DNA from: Gaetbulibacter_A aestuarii
GTDB taxonomy: Bacteria > Bacteroidota > Bacteroidia > Flavobacteriales > Flavobacteriaceae
Direction: 5' to 3'
DNA length: 64,000 nucleotides
NCBI RefSeq assembly: GCF_039537665.1
Contig: NZ_BAABAY010000002.1
Coordinates: forward strand, 186,001-250,000
The notes under the pieces were generated by a model. That model was not told the origin of the DNA. It ran no database searches and saw only the letters and a list, made by a program, of their open reading frames with translations. The stretch's first letter is position 1, and every line of letters starts with the position of its first letter. The position numbers and the translations under genes are program-made. This document shows, one piece after another, positions 1 through 7,144 of this stretch.

Positions 1-1111
1 CGGCAACAACTTGCATCGTTGGCGTGCTCTCATGTTTTTTACCAACTACTTTACTTACCAAATGAATGACGTGCGAGAAAAACTGAACTTCCCGGTAGGT
101 TTCAACGGTAACGCCGTTTCCATGCCGACTTAGATCGTTTCGAGCAAGATCCACCAACATCACATGTTCGGCATTTTCTTTATCATCCTTCATTAATTTT
201 TCAGCTAAAATACCATCCTGATGGTCATCGCCTGTGCGTTTAAAAGTTCCTGCAATGGGATGAATTTCCGCCATACCATCGGTAACAATAAGCTGAGCTT
301 CCGGCGAGCTACCAAATATTTTAAAATCACCATAATCAAAATAGAATAGGTAAGGTGATGGATTGATACTTCGTAAGGCACGGTATACATTAAAATCGTC
401 TCCGGTATATTCCTGAGAAAAGCGTCTGGAAAGCACAAGCTGAAACACATCGCCGCGGTGACAATGTTTACGCGCCAGTTCAACGTTTTCTTTAAATTCC
501 TCATCCGTTAGATTTGATTGAATAGCACCTTTTGGATTGAACGGATATTCAGCAAAATTCTGGACATTGATCAGGGTGTCTATCGCATCAATGTTGTTCT
601 CATGATCTTCGTAGCAATGCGCGAAAATATAGGCTTCATTTTTAAAATGATTAATGGCGATGATATTTTTATATACTGCATAATAGATGTCCGGAATTTT
701 AACCGAATTGGGTTTTGAACCTATTTCAATATCCTCAAAATACCGCACCGCATCGTAAGCGGTGTAACCAAAAATACCATTATGGATGAATTTGAAATTA
801 TCTTCTGTAGCTGTTTCAAAGCGTTGGGTGAATTTGTAAATTTCATCAACCACATTCACATCTTCGGTGATTTTTAATGAAGCTGAACTACCATCGGGAA
901 AGGTTTCTGTGATCACTTCATTTTCTACTTTTATGGAAGCAATCGGATTGCAACAGATATAAGAATAATTCTTATGATTTCGGTGATAATCCCCACTTTC
1001 CAAAAGAATACTGTTCGGGTATTTATCACGAATTTTATAGTAAACCGTTACCGGTGTTATGGTATCGGTAAGTATTTTTTTGTGATGTGTGTAAAGTTTA
1101 AATGTTTTCAT
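1..1111 (-). CDS. trpE: Anthranilate synthase component I (3' part outside window)
   Basis: Chorismate-binding enzyme that makes anthranilate from chorismate with glutamine-derived ammonia, the first step of tryptophan synthesis. Translating the minus strand from the ATG at 1111-1109 gives MKTFKLYTHHKK, then the family blocks HRGDVFQLVLSRRF, PSPYLFYFDYGDF, HPIAGTFKRTG and AEHVMLVDLARNDLSRHG, all diagnostic of the TrpE/PabB fold. The reading frame is open to the window edge, so about the last quarter is missing. TrpE rather than PabB is supported by the trp-type leader immediately upstream, which encodes three consecutive tryptophans. The remaining trp genes would be expected beyond base 1. 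Confidence 0.95.
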   Translation of the reverse strand, partial: MKTFKLYTHHKKILTDTITPVTVYYKIRDKYPNSILLESGDYHRNHKNYSYICCNPIASIKVENEVITETFPDGSSASLKITEDVNVVDEIYKFTQRFETATEDNFKFIHNGIFGYTAYDAVRYFEDIEIGSKPNSVKIPDIYYAVYKNIIAINHFKNEAYIFAHCYEDHENNIDAIDTLINVQNFAEYPFNPKGAIQSNLTDEEFKENVELARKHCHRGDVFQLVLSRRFSQEYTGDDFNVYRALRSINPSPYLFYFDYGDFKIFGSSPEAQLIVTDGMAEIHPIAGTFKRTGDDHQDGILAEKLMKDDKENAEHVMLVDLARNDLSRHGNGVTVETYREVQFFSHVIHLVSKVVGKKHESTPTMQVVA

Positions 1112-1146
1112 TTTATAATTTATATGCTAATCAATGCACAACAAAC

Positions 1147-1179
1147 AAAAAAGGCTTGTCGTGAATGACAAGCCTTTTT
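1147..1179 (-). terminator. trp attenuator terminator hairpin
   Basis: Read on the minus strand, AAAAAGGCTTGTC and GACAAGCCTTTTT form a perfect stem with a 6-nt loop (1161-1166), followed by a run of T at 1152-1147. It lies 36 nt before the trpE start codon and 45 nt after the leader peptide stop, the usual place for an attenuator. Its 3' arm and loop overlap a segment that can instead pair upstream (see antiterminator). Confidence 0.9.
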
Positions 1180-1220
1180 CTATATTTTCAATTTTAAATA
1201 TACCCAGGGTTTCTTCACGA
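1159..1220 (-). promoter_or_regulatory. trp leader antiterminator pairing
   Basis: On the minus strand TCGTGAA (1220-1214), just after the leader peptide stop, is complementary to TTCACGA (1165-1159), which lies in the loop and the start of the 3' arm of the terminator. The 7-bp antiterminator and the terminator are therefore mutually exclusive. A further TATATTT/AAATATA pairing can form in the spacer between them. A ribosome stalled on the Trp codons (1240-1248) would leave the antiterminator free to form; one reaching the stop codon would cover its 5' arm. This is inferred from sequence only. Confidence 0.7.
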
Positions 1221-1224
1221 ACTT

Positions 1225-1272
1225 TTAGTTAGGGAAGCACCACCACCAGGCTGTATTTAAAACTATTTTCAT
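1225..1272 (-). CDS. trpL: trp operon leader peptide, three tandem Trp codons
   Basis: A 15-codon frame reading MKIVLNTAWWWCFPN-stop starts 14-20 nt downstream of the expected transcription start and ends 113 nt before trpE. Three adjacent TGG codons lie at 1248-1240. Tryptophan is the rarest residue, so three in a row in so short a frame, followed by competing hairpins and trpE, is the classic signature of ribosome-mediated transcription attenuation. The peptide itself probably has no function apart from being translated. Confidence 0.88.
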   Translation of the reverse strand: MKIVLNTAWWWCFPN

Positions 1273-1292
1273 TTTTCTTATTTTTATGAAGC

Positions 1293-1324
1293 CAAATATA
1301 GAAATGAAAAAACAATTTCACAAA
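1293..1324 (-). promoter_or_regulatory. trp operon promoter
   Basis: On the minus strand TTTG (1324-1321), 20 nt, then TATATTTG (1300-1293) match the Bacteroidota primary sigma consensus TTTG-N~19-TAnnTTTG. Transcription would start near 1286, giving a leader of about 175 nt before trpE. Confidence 0.75.
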
Positions 1325-1399
1325 ATAATAAATCAATTTTTGATTAAAAGTTTGTTAAACCACTTCGAAAGCTACTAAGCAAAGCTTATTTTTAACATT

Positions 1400-1957
1400 A
1401 TGAAATTAAAATTGCTGTGTATTATTGGTCTTATAGTTTTTAGCTGTAAGGACCAAAAAAAAGAATCTGAATCGCCTGCAGGAGACCAACCGGAAGCGCA
1501 AACAAAACCTATGGCTACGGCAGATTTATCCGAGACGATTTCTTTAGATGTTGTTGACTTTAAAGGTTTGAAACCGTTTTTAGAAAAGCAAAATGACACC
1601 ACTTATGTTGTAAACTTTTGGGCAACCTGGTGCGGCCCTTGTGTTAAGGAATTACCGTTTTATGAAACCTTAAATAAGAACTATAAAGACCGGAATGTAA
1701 AAGTTGTTTTGGTGAGTTTGGATTTTCCGCATTTATATGAGAAAAAATTAAAACCTTTCATAGTAGAACATAATATACAATCGCAAGTAGTGGCTTTGGA
1801 CGATCCGGATATGAATTCCTGGATCCCTGAAGTTAGTTCTGAGTGGTCAGGTTCATTGCCGGCTACACTTATCTATAATAAAGAGCATCGTAAATTCTAT
1901 GAACAATCATTTACCTATGATTCACTTGAAAAAGCTTTAAAACCTTTCTTAAAATAA
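1400..1957 (+). CDS. Thioredoxin-like lipoprotein (TlpA/ResA type)
   Basis: Predicted envelope thiol-disulfide oxidoreductase of 185 residues. The N-terminal hydrophobic stretch ends in FSC, so Cys16 is the likely lipidated residue. After an acidic/polar linker (17-45) comes a thioredoxin domain with NFWATWCGPC (active-site Cys78 and Cys81), followed by VKVVLVSLDFPH and a conserved SLPATLIYN segment carrying the cis-proline. It is divergent from trpE and 11 nt upstream of another thioredoxin-fold gene, probably in one operon with the rhodaneses that follow. A likely role is reducing or isomerising disulfides, or cytochrome c maturation; the substrate cannot be told. Confidence 0.88.
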   Translation: MKLKLLCIIGLIVFSCKDQKKESESPAGDQPEAQTKPMATADLSETISLDVVDFKGLKPFLEKQNDTTYVVNFWATWCGPCVKELPFYETLNKNYKDRNVKVVLVSLDFPHLYEKKLKPFIVEHNIQSQVVALDDPDMNSWIPEVSSEWSGSLPATLIYNKEHRKFYEQSFTYDSLEKALKPFLK

Positions 1958-1968
1958 AAACAAATCCT

Positions 1969-2595
1969 ATGAAAACGCTATTAAAATTAAGTCTTATTGC
2001 AGGATTACTTCTGTGTGTTACTGCCTTTACAAATAATTTGACTCTACCTTCAAATGGTTACAGCATCGGAGATAAAGCTGCTGATTTTTCTTTAGAAAAT
2101 ATTGACGGAAACATGCTGTCTTTAGCGGATTTCAATTCGGCCAAAGGCTTCATCGTTATTTTCACCTGTAATACATGTCCATATGCTCAATTATATCAAG
2201 ACCGAATTGAAGCGTTAAATAAAAAATATGCTTCCAAAGGTTATCCCGTTATTGCCATCCAGCCGAATGATACCGATCTAAAACCCGGAGATAACCTACA
2301 AGCCATGAAACAAGTTGCCAGGGAAAAAGGTTTTACATTTCCTTATTTGCTGGATAAAGATCAAAGCGTTTATCCAAAATTCGGCGCCACAAAAACACCC
2401 CATGTATTCATTTTAGAAAAAACAAATCAAGGAAATATTGTGCGCTATACTGGCGGAATAGATGATAATTATAAGTCGGCTGATCTGGTAAAAAACAAAT
2501 ACGTAGAAAATGCTGTAGATGAACTTCTTAATGGGAAATCAGTAAGTCAAACAGAAACTAAAGCAATTGGTTGTTCCATTAAATCTAAAAGTTAA
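1969..2595 (+). CDS. Exported redoxin / thioredoxin-family protein
   Basis: A 208-residue protein with a signal peptide (about 1-20) and an AhpC/TSA-like thioredoxin fold. The motif FTCNTCPYA places the CxxC at Cys67-Cys70, and the cis-Pro segment reads ATKTPHVFIL. The C-terminus ends in AIGCSIKSK, a tail with an additional Cys that I recall as frequent in this Bacteroidota family. It probably accepts or donates electrons to envelope thiols. Only 11 nt separate it from the preceding thioredoxin lipoprotein, so the two are probably co-transcribed. The partner protein is unknown. Confidence 0.85.
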   Translation: MKTLLKLSLIAGLLLCVTAFTNNLTLPSNGYSIGDKAADFSLENIDGNMLSLADFNSAKGFIVIFTCNTCPYAQLYQDRIEALNKKYASKGYPVIAIQPNDTDLKPGDNLQAMKQVAREKGFTFPYLLDKDQSVYPKFGATKTPHVFILEKTNQGNIVRYTGGIDDNYKSADLVKNKYVENAVDELLNGKSVSQTETKAIGCSIKSKS

Positions 2596-2655
2596 AACAT
2601 CACTTTACGGTTAAAAACTTTAATAATTTTTCTCGCTTTTGAACATTAGATTGCC

Positions 2656-2663
2656 TAATTTTG
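2656..2663 (+). promoter_or_regulatory. -7 promoter element upstream of rhodanese gene
   Basis: TAATTTTG fits TAnnTTTG and lies 23 nt before the ATG at 2686; a TTTG at 2638-2641 is somewhat close for a -33 element. It suggests the rhodanese pair has its own promoter. Confidence 0.5.
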
Positions 2664-2685
2664 TTTGATTATAAATTTTAATGTT

Positions 2686-3003
2686 ATGAAAGATTTATCT
2701 CAAGACGAGTGGGTTGAACAGTTAAAAAAAGATAAGAACGCCGTGGTTTTGGATGTGAGAACTATGGATGAAGTAGAAGATGGCGTGATTGAAAATGCGA
2801 TGCATTTAGACATTTACAAAGGGCAGGAATTTATTAGCGCTTTGGAAAAATTAGATAAAACAAAAAGTTATTACGTTTACTGTAGATCAGGAAACAGAAG
2901 TGGTCAAGCTTGTGCTATTATGGATGAGCTTGGATTTAAAAAAGCTTACAATCTCGACGGCGGGATCCTTCAATGGACCGGTGATCTGGTTAGCTACAAA
3001 TAA
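2686..3003 (+). CDS. Rhodanese-like domain protein, cytoplasmic
   Basis: Single-domain rhodanese of 105 residues without a signal peptide. It has VVLDVRT near residue 20-26, the catalytic loop YCRSGNRSGQ (Cys66) and the closing NLDGGILQW block. Such proteins carry persulfide sulfur on the active Cys. A TTG at 2665 in frame would lengthen it by 7 residues, but the ATG at 2686 fits the family and lies behind a -7 box. It is followed after 8 nt by a lipoprotein paralogue with nearly the same active-site loop. Confidence 0.9.
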   Translation: MKDLSQDEWVEQLKKDKNAVVLDVRTMDEVEDGVIENAMHLDIYKGQEFISALEKLDKTKSYYVYCRSGNRSGQACAIMDELGFKKAYNLDGGILQWTGDLVSYK

Positions 3004-3011
3004 TAAACACT

Positions 3012-3413
3012 ATGAGTCGCATTTTTTCTGTAGTTTTTTCTTTAATGCTATCAATCTCACTTCTTAGTTGCAAGGATGCTACAGCTCAGGAAGGCGCCAA
3101 AAATCTTAGTCCGGAAGCTTTTTCAAAAGCCATCACCGGAAATAGTGTACTTCTGATTGATGTGAGAACTCCCGAAGAATTTCAATCCGGGCATATCCCT
3201 AAGGCTCAAAATATTAACTTTTTTGATGATGATTTTCAATCTTCATTGTCCAGGTTAGACACTACCCAAGCGGTATATATTTATTGTCGTTCCGGTCACC
3301 GAAGCGGACAAAGTGTAGCTAATTTTAAAAAAGCCGGCTTTTCTAAAATTTATAATTTAGACGGTGGAATTTTGAATTGGGAATCAAAAGACTTTAAAAC
3401 CACCTCACCCTAA
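3012..3413 (+). CDS. Rhodanese-like lipoprotein
   Basis: A 133-residue envelope version of the preceding protein. The signal helix ends in LLSC (Cys20), then a rhodanese domain starts with LLIDVRTPEEF and carries the loop YCRSGHRSGQ with catalytic Cys92 and the NLDGGILNW block. It probably handles persulfide or thiosulfate sulfur on the periplasmic side of a membrane. With two thioredoxin-fold genes upstream it forms a four-gene redox/sulfur cluster. Confidence 0.88.
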   Translation: MSRIFSVVFSLMLSISLLSCKDATAQEGAKNLSPEAFSKAITGNSVLLIDVRTPEEFQSGHIPKAQNINFFDDDFQSSLSRLDTTQAVYIYCRSGHRSGQSVANFKKAGFSKIYNLDGGILNWESKDFKTTSP

Positions 3414-3565
3414 GCATTTTTTGTAGTAAAATTTTATCACTGATTTTCAGGTTATTACTTGAAAATTTGTATATTTAGTTGCTTCAGATTTTGATCTTAG
3501 ACTAATGCGTGCTCCAATGTTTTAGTTGTTAATTAAAACTCCCTGGTACTTCTATTAGCAAGACG

Positions 3566-3584
3566 TTGTATAATGGTTATACAA
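3566..3584. promoter_or_regulatory. Perfect inverted repeat upstream of secreted protein gene
   Basis: TTGTATAA-tgg-TTATACAA has 8-bp perfect arms and a 3-nt spacer, and ends 28 nt before the start codon at 3613. It could be an operator for a dimeric regulator or a hairpin in the 5' leader. No T-run follows, so it is not a terminator. Confidence 0.45.
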
Positions 3585-3612
3585 TGTGATTACTAACCAA
3601 ACTTTTTTAATT

Positions 3613-4380
3613 ATGATCAAAACATCATTTAATTTTCAGACGCTTCTGGTTCTCATTCTTTTGAGCACTGGATTTAATTTGAATGCACAAGACGATTCAG
3701 ATAACTATGTTATGCACGAATCTGTAATGGTAACACCAGACAATACCCACCTCACAATTTTAGGGGAGAACTTGCGAAAGCACAACATGAAATTTCACAA
3801 TGAAGGACCATTCAATGCTTCTGTTTTTACCATTTCAACCGGACCTAATGCCGGGAATATGATCTGGATGATGGGCCCCTTAATGTTTAAAAATCTGGAC
3901 TCAAGACCTTCTAGCGATGCCCATGATAAAGATTGGCGTGAAAATGTAATGCCTTATATTAAAAAAATGTATACCGTTGAATATTGGAGACGTAACGATA
4001 AATTATCGAATTTTGAAAATCTTGATATTAATACCTATCCAATTATTTTTGTTCGATATGGTGAGGTTAATCAGGATATGGCTTTTCTAATGAAACCATT
4101 CTTTGAAATGGTGAGTAAAACAATCAAGGCTATGGATGGTGATAATCCATGGGAGCTCTTTTATAACGAGTTCCGGCAGGGTGATCTTGGAAGGCATGTA
4201 GCTTCTGTGGATTTCTATAAAAACTGGGCCGAATTTGATGCCCCGGGAACTTTCAGAGAAACTTTTAATAAGACCATAGGTGAGAATGAATGGCAACGAT
4301 TTTTAGAAATGGAGAAAAATCTATTTACAAATACCTGGGATGAAATCTGGGAATACAACAAATATTTAAGCGGTAAATAA
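3613..4380 (+). CDS. Exported protein of unknown function
   Basis: A 255-residue protein with a signal peptide ending near NLNAQ (about residue 26). The mature part is rich in aromatic and acidic residues (MIWMMGPLMF, YTVEYWRRND, WELFYNEFRQ, DEIWEYNKYL) and looks like a compact globular domain, perhaps an alpha-beta barrel, but I recognise no motif that fixes a function. The start was set at the ATG at 3613 because the signal peptide begins there; an in-frame upstream start at 3586 would add nine residues. It stands alone, between the rhodanese gene and a terminator. Confidence 0.8.
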   Translation: MIKTSFNFQTLLVLILLSTGFNLNAQDDSDNYVMHESVMVTPDNTHLTILGENLRKHNMKFHNEGPFNASVFTISTGPNAGNMIWMMGPLMFKNLDSRPSSDAHDKDWRENVMPYIKKMYTVEYWRRNDKLSNFENLDINTYPIIFVRYGEVNQDMAFLMKPFFEMVSKTIKAMDGDNPWELFYNEFRQGDLGRHVASVDFYKNWAEFDAPGTFRETFNKTIGENEWQRFLEMEKNLFTNTWDEIWEYNKYLSGK

Positions 4381-4411
4381 TATTTGGGTGTAGCGACCTA
4401 AATTATAGACG

Positions 4412-4447
4412 AAAAGCTTCTGTTTGTTAAAAAAATAGGAGCTTTTT
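4412..4447 (+). terminator. Terminator after 3613-4380 gene
   Basis: AAAAGCTTCT (4412-4421) pairs with AGGAGCTTTT (4437-4446) with one G-T pair, and the stem ends in T. Confidence 0.55.
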
Positions 4448-4579
4448 ACGTTATATCTTTTTTTTAAGTAATTCACCTTTTTTATTCTTAATGAAAGGGC
4501 ACATTTATTACTTTTATGAAAATTTTAACGGTTAGAAATACATAATCTGAAAATTTAAATAACTAATCCCCCTCGAACA

Positions 4580-4858
4580 ATGGAAAACGGTTTTGTCATT
4601 TTAGGTATCATTGCCCTGCTTTTTTTAAGTATGTATGGCTATGCTTATGGCTCAGTTATACTTGAGAAATTAAATCAACGAAAAGAATCAAAAAAACGTC
4701 AAAAAGAAGAGGCTTTTCGCATGGAGCGCCGTGCAGAGCGTCAACGTATTATTGATGAAAAAGTGAATCGCTACAGTAAACGAAGCGCTGAAATTAGAAA
4801 GGAGCTTGAATTGCTGGAAAAAATGAGAAACAAAGAAAACGTAAAAGTAGCTAACTAA
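4580..4858 (+). CDS. Small membrane-anchored coiled-coil protein
   Basis: A 92-residue protein with one transmembrane helix at about residues 5-30 (FVILGIIALLFLSMYGYAYG) followed by a highly charged, Lys/Arg/Glu-rich helix (about 34-88) that would form a cytoplasmic coiled coil. No catalytic motif is seen. It is a single gene ending at a terminator. The function is unknown; the architecture resembles small membrane tethers. Confidence 0.75.
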   Translation: MENGFVILGIIALLFLSMYGYAYGSVILEKLNQRKESKKRQKEEAFRMERRAERQRIIDEKVNRYSKRSAEIRKELELLEKMRNKENVKVAN

Positions 4859-4883
4859 GCAAAATACCAATATACATGCTCTG

Positions 4884-4911
4884 ACTGTCTTTTATAAAGG
4901 CAGTTTTTTTT
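4884..4911 (+). terminator. Terminator after small membrane protein
   Basis: ACTGTCTTT and AAAGGCAGT form a 9-bp stem (one G-T pair) with a 3-nt loop, followed by eight T. Confidence 0.75.
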
Positions 4912-4940
4912 ATTTTAAATTTGAATTAAAACTTCGGGGT

Positions 4941-5858
4941 TTATTCCATAAATTTATAAGACACAAATGCAAACTTTTTACCATCCGGAGACCAGGATGG
5001 TACATTGATGCTACCCTGACCACCTATAAACTCGCAAAGCGTTTTTATACTTTTATCTTTTAAATTGAATAGTCGTAACGCAACGTTTTTCATCGGGGGA
5101 TGATCAGCTCCCTGATCTTCCAGATAAGCAATATAAACCAAACTATTACCTTCCGGAGAAGGGTGGGGAAACCAATTTGAAAACGAGTCATTGGTTAATT
5201 GCAACTTATTATCGCCATCAGAATTCATACGCCACAATTCCATTTTGCCAGATTGCATGGAATTATAGTAAATATATTTTCCGTTAGGTGAATATTCAGG
5301 ACCATCATCAAGTCCGGGAGCTGAGGTCAATTGTATTTCTTCTTTGCTATTAATATCAATGGTATAAATATTAAAATCACCTTGTCTTCTACCGGTAAAA
5401 GCTAAAGTTTTTCCATCAGGAGACCAACCGTGCCAAAATGAGGGATAATTCTTAGTAATTAATTTGGGCAAACCACCAGTTACTGGAAGTGTATAAATTT
5501 TTGAAGTTAGCCAATTTTGCTCAGGAATCTCAGCGTCTTCAGGCGGGTTGTATGCACTTATAACGATCTCTGAGCCATCCGGTGAAAATCCGTGATCGTT
5601 ATTTAATGTATTCAAATGGCCTGTATCAATAAGGTCCTTAGTTTTCGTTTCCAGATCAAAACGATATAGGCGACCCTCACTATTGAAAATCAAAAAAGAG
5701 CCATCCGGACTCCAGTTAGGCGCTTCAAAATGTGTTGTGTCATTATAAATAATTTCTCTTTCTCCAGTTTCTAAATGAAAAACTTCAAGTGTCGAGAGTA
5801 TTTGTGAGAACATGTTTTTACTCATCATTATCAATATGAATAGAAAAAAATATTTCAT
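4941..5858 (-). CDS. TolB-like PD40 beta-propeller protein, exported
   Basis: A 305-residue protein with a signal peptide (about 1-19). It consists of repeated PD40/WD40-like blades marked by WSPDGSFLIF, FSPDGSEIVI, WSPDGKTLAF, YSPNGKYIYY and WSPDGKKFAF, the pattern of TolB and of secreted propellers. No catalytic domain follows, so it is probably a binding or scaffold propeller, or it acts on a ligand not visible here. Its start lies 34 nt downstream of the DUF819 gene stop on the same strand, so both may form a unit. Confidence 0.85.
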   Translation of the reverse strand: MKYFFLFILIMMSKNMFSQILSTLEVFHLETGEREIIYNDTTHFEAPNWSPDGSFLIFNSEGRLYRFDLETKTKDLIDTGHLNTLNNDHGFSPDGSEIVISAYNPPEDAEIPEQNWLTSKIYTLPVTGGLPKLITKNYPSFWHGWSPDGKTLAFTGRRQGDFNIYTIDINSKEEIQLTSAPGLDDGPEYSPNGKYIYYNSMQSGKMELWRMNSDGDNKLQLTNDSFSNWFPHPSPEGNSLVYIAYLEDQGADHPPMKNVALRLFNLKDKSIKTLCEFIGGQGSINVPSWSPDGKKFAFVSYKFME

Positions 5859-5892
5859 TTAAACTCTAATTTAATGCTATAAAAACGACCTT

Positions 5893-7035
5893 TTAAAGCA
5901 CATAAATTACGAAAAACCCCAGATATGTGCCCAAAGCATTTCCTAGACTACCCACTAAAATGGCCGGTAAAATAAGATCTTTTCGTTTGAAGGCTTCAGC
6001 AAGTGCTATGGCAGAGGTGCCACCACCAATGTTTGCCTGACTAACAATAGCAACGATCTCCCAATCGCGATACATGAAACCAGATATTAAAATGAGTATT
6101 ATGCCATGCAGCAATACGGCTAAACCTGCAAACATGAGTAGCATGATACCGAGGTGTTCGAGCTGAGAAACTGCACCGATCTCGCAATAGGCACCAATAA
6201 CTGCTAGGAAAATATAAACCAGAAATAAGCCTAATTGATGACTGCCTTTAAGACTGGCAACAAATCGCATTTGGGCCAATAAAATGCCGATGGTAGAAAG
6301 AATTAAAATAGAAGGAATTTGCGGAAAGAGCGCTGATAAAAGCTCTGAAACGTAATATGCGGAAATTCCCAAAAAAAACAACCACATCATGGCATTGAGA
6401 TCCATACCCTCGTCTTCCGGATGTTCCATGGCATCCATATCTTTTGTGGTGGTTACAACGGTTCTACCTTTCCAAATGCGACTCAAAACGGTGGGAATAA
6501 GGAGGGTTATAATCATCCAAATGGTGGTGATCACATTATCTACAGCGATGGTTCCGGCATAAAGAATACCGTTTTTTTGAAAATCATATTCAAGAGCTAC
6601 CGCATTAAAATTCACACTTCCTCCGGTGTAAGTTCCTGTGAACATTCCGGCAATTATTTTGGCATCGTCCCCCAAAACAGTCTCAGGTTTCAAAATAAAC
6701 CATGACAATAAAACGCCAAGGGCTGTAGCCAGAGAACCAATTAAAAACAAACTTACCATGGGTAATCCGGCCTGTTTTATAGATCGCAAACTAACATTAA
6801 GCAACAGATAGAAAATAGAGATTGGTGCTACATATTTGAAAATCGCGTCGTAAAGCGGAATGCTGTTTGATGCTGAAGGAATAAGTTTCAGGTTGGCTAT
6901 AATGGCAGTAAAAAGAATTACCAGTAAAGCAGCTCCAAATGGTTTACCGTATTTTGTTTGGCTTGCGTAAACTGATAAAATCACCATGAGGCAAAGTACA
7001 ACTAGAACGTAAACAGGGTTGGTAATGAAGCTCAT
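5893..7035 (-). CDS. DUF819 family integral membrane protein
   Basis: A 380-residue polytopic membrane protein with about ten or more hydrophobic helices. The block GMFTGTYTGGSVNFNAVA, the mid-loop rich in Asp/Glu (MDAMEHPEDEGMDL) and the C-terminal SQANIGGGTSAIALAEAF are typical of the DUF819 (YjcL-like) family. These have the look of transporters with pseudo-symmetric glycine-rich re-entrant segments, but no substrate is established. It lies between the copper ATPase gene and the PD40 gene. Confidence 0.85.
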   Translation of the reverse strand: MSFITNPVYVLVVLCLMVILSVYASQTKYGKPFGAALLVILFTAIIANLKLIPSASNSIPLYDAIFKYVAPISIFYLLLNVSLRSIKQAGLPMVSLFLIGSLATALGVLLSWFILKPETVLGDDAKIIAGMFTGTYTGGSVNFNAVALEYDFQKNGILYAGTIAVDNVITTIWMIITLLIPTVLSRIWKGRTVVTTTKDMDAMEHPEDEGMDLNAMMWLFFLGISAYYVSELLSALFPQIPSILILSTIGILLAQMRFVASLKGSHQLGLFLVYIFLAVIGAYCEIGAVSQLEHLGIMLLMFAGLAVLLHGIILILISGFMYRDWEIVAIVSQANIGGGTSAIALAEAFKRKDLILPAILVGSLGNALGTYLGFFVIYVL

Positions 7036-7144
7036 GAAAACGGAAATGATTTCCCGAATATAAGAGAATTTATCTACATTCTTAAGTTTAAATTTCTCCT
7101 GAAATTAATTTCTTAATAAGCTTCAGGATTTAAAAACACTATTC

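Noticed and set aside
7097..7128. TCCTGAA/TTCAGGA inverted repeat as copA terminator
   Set aside because: The loop is long and no T-run follows on the minus strand; too weak to call.
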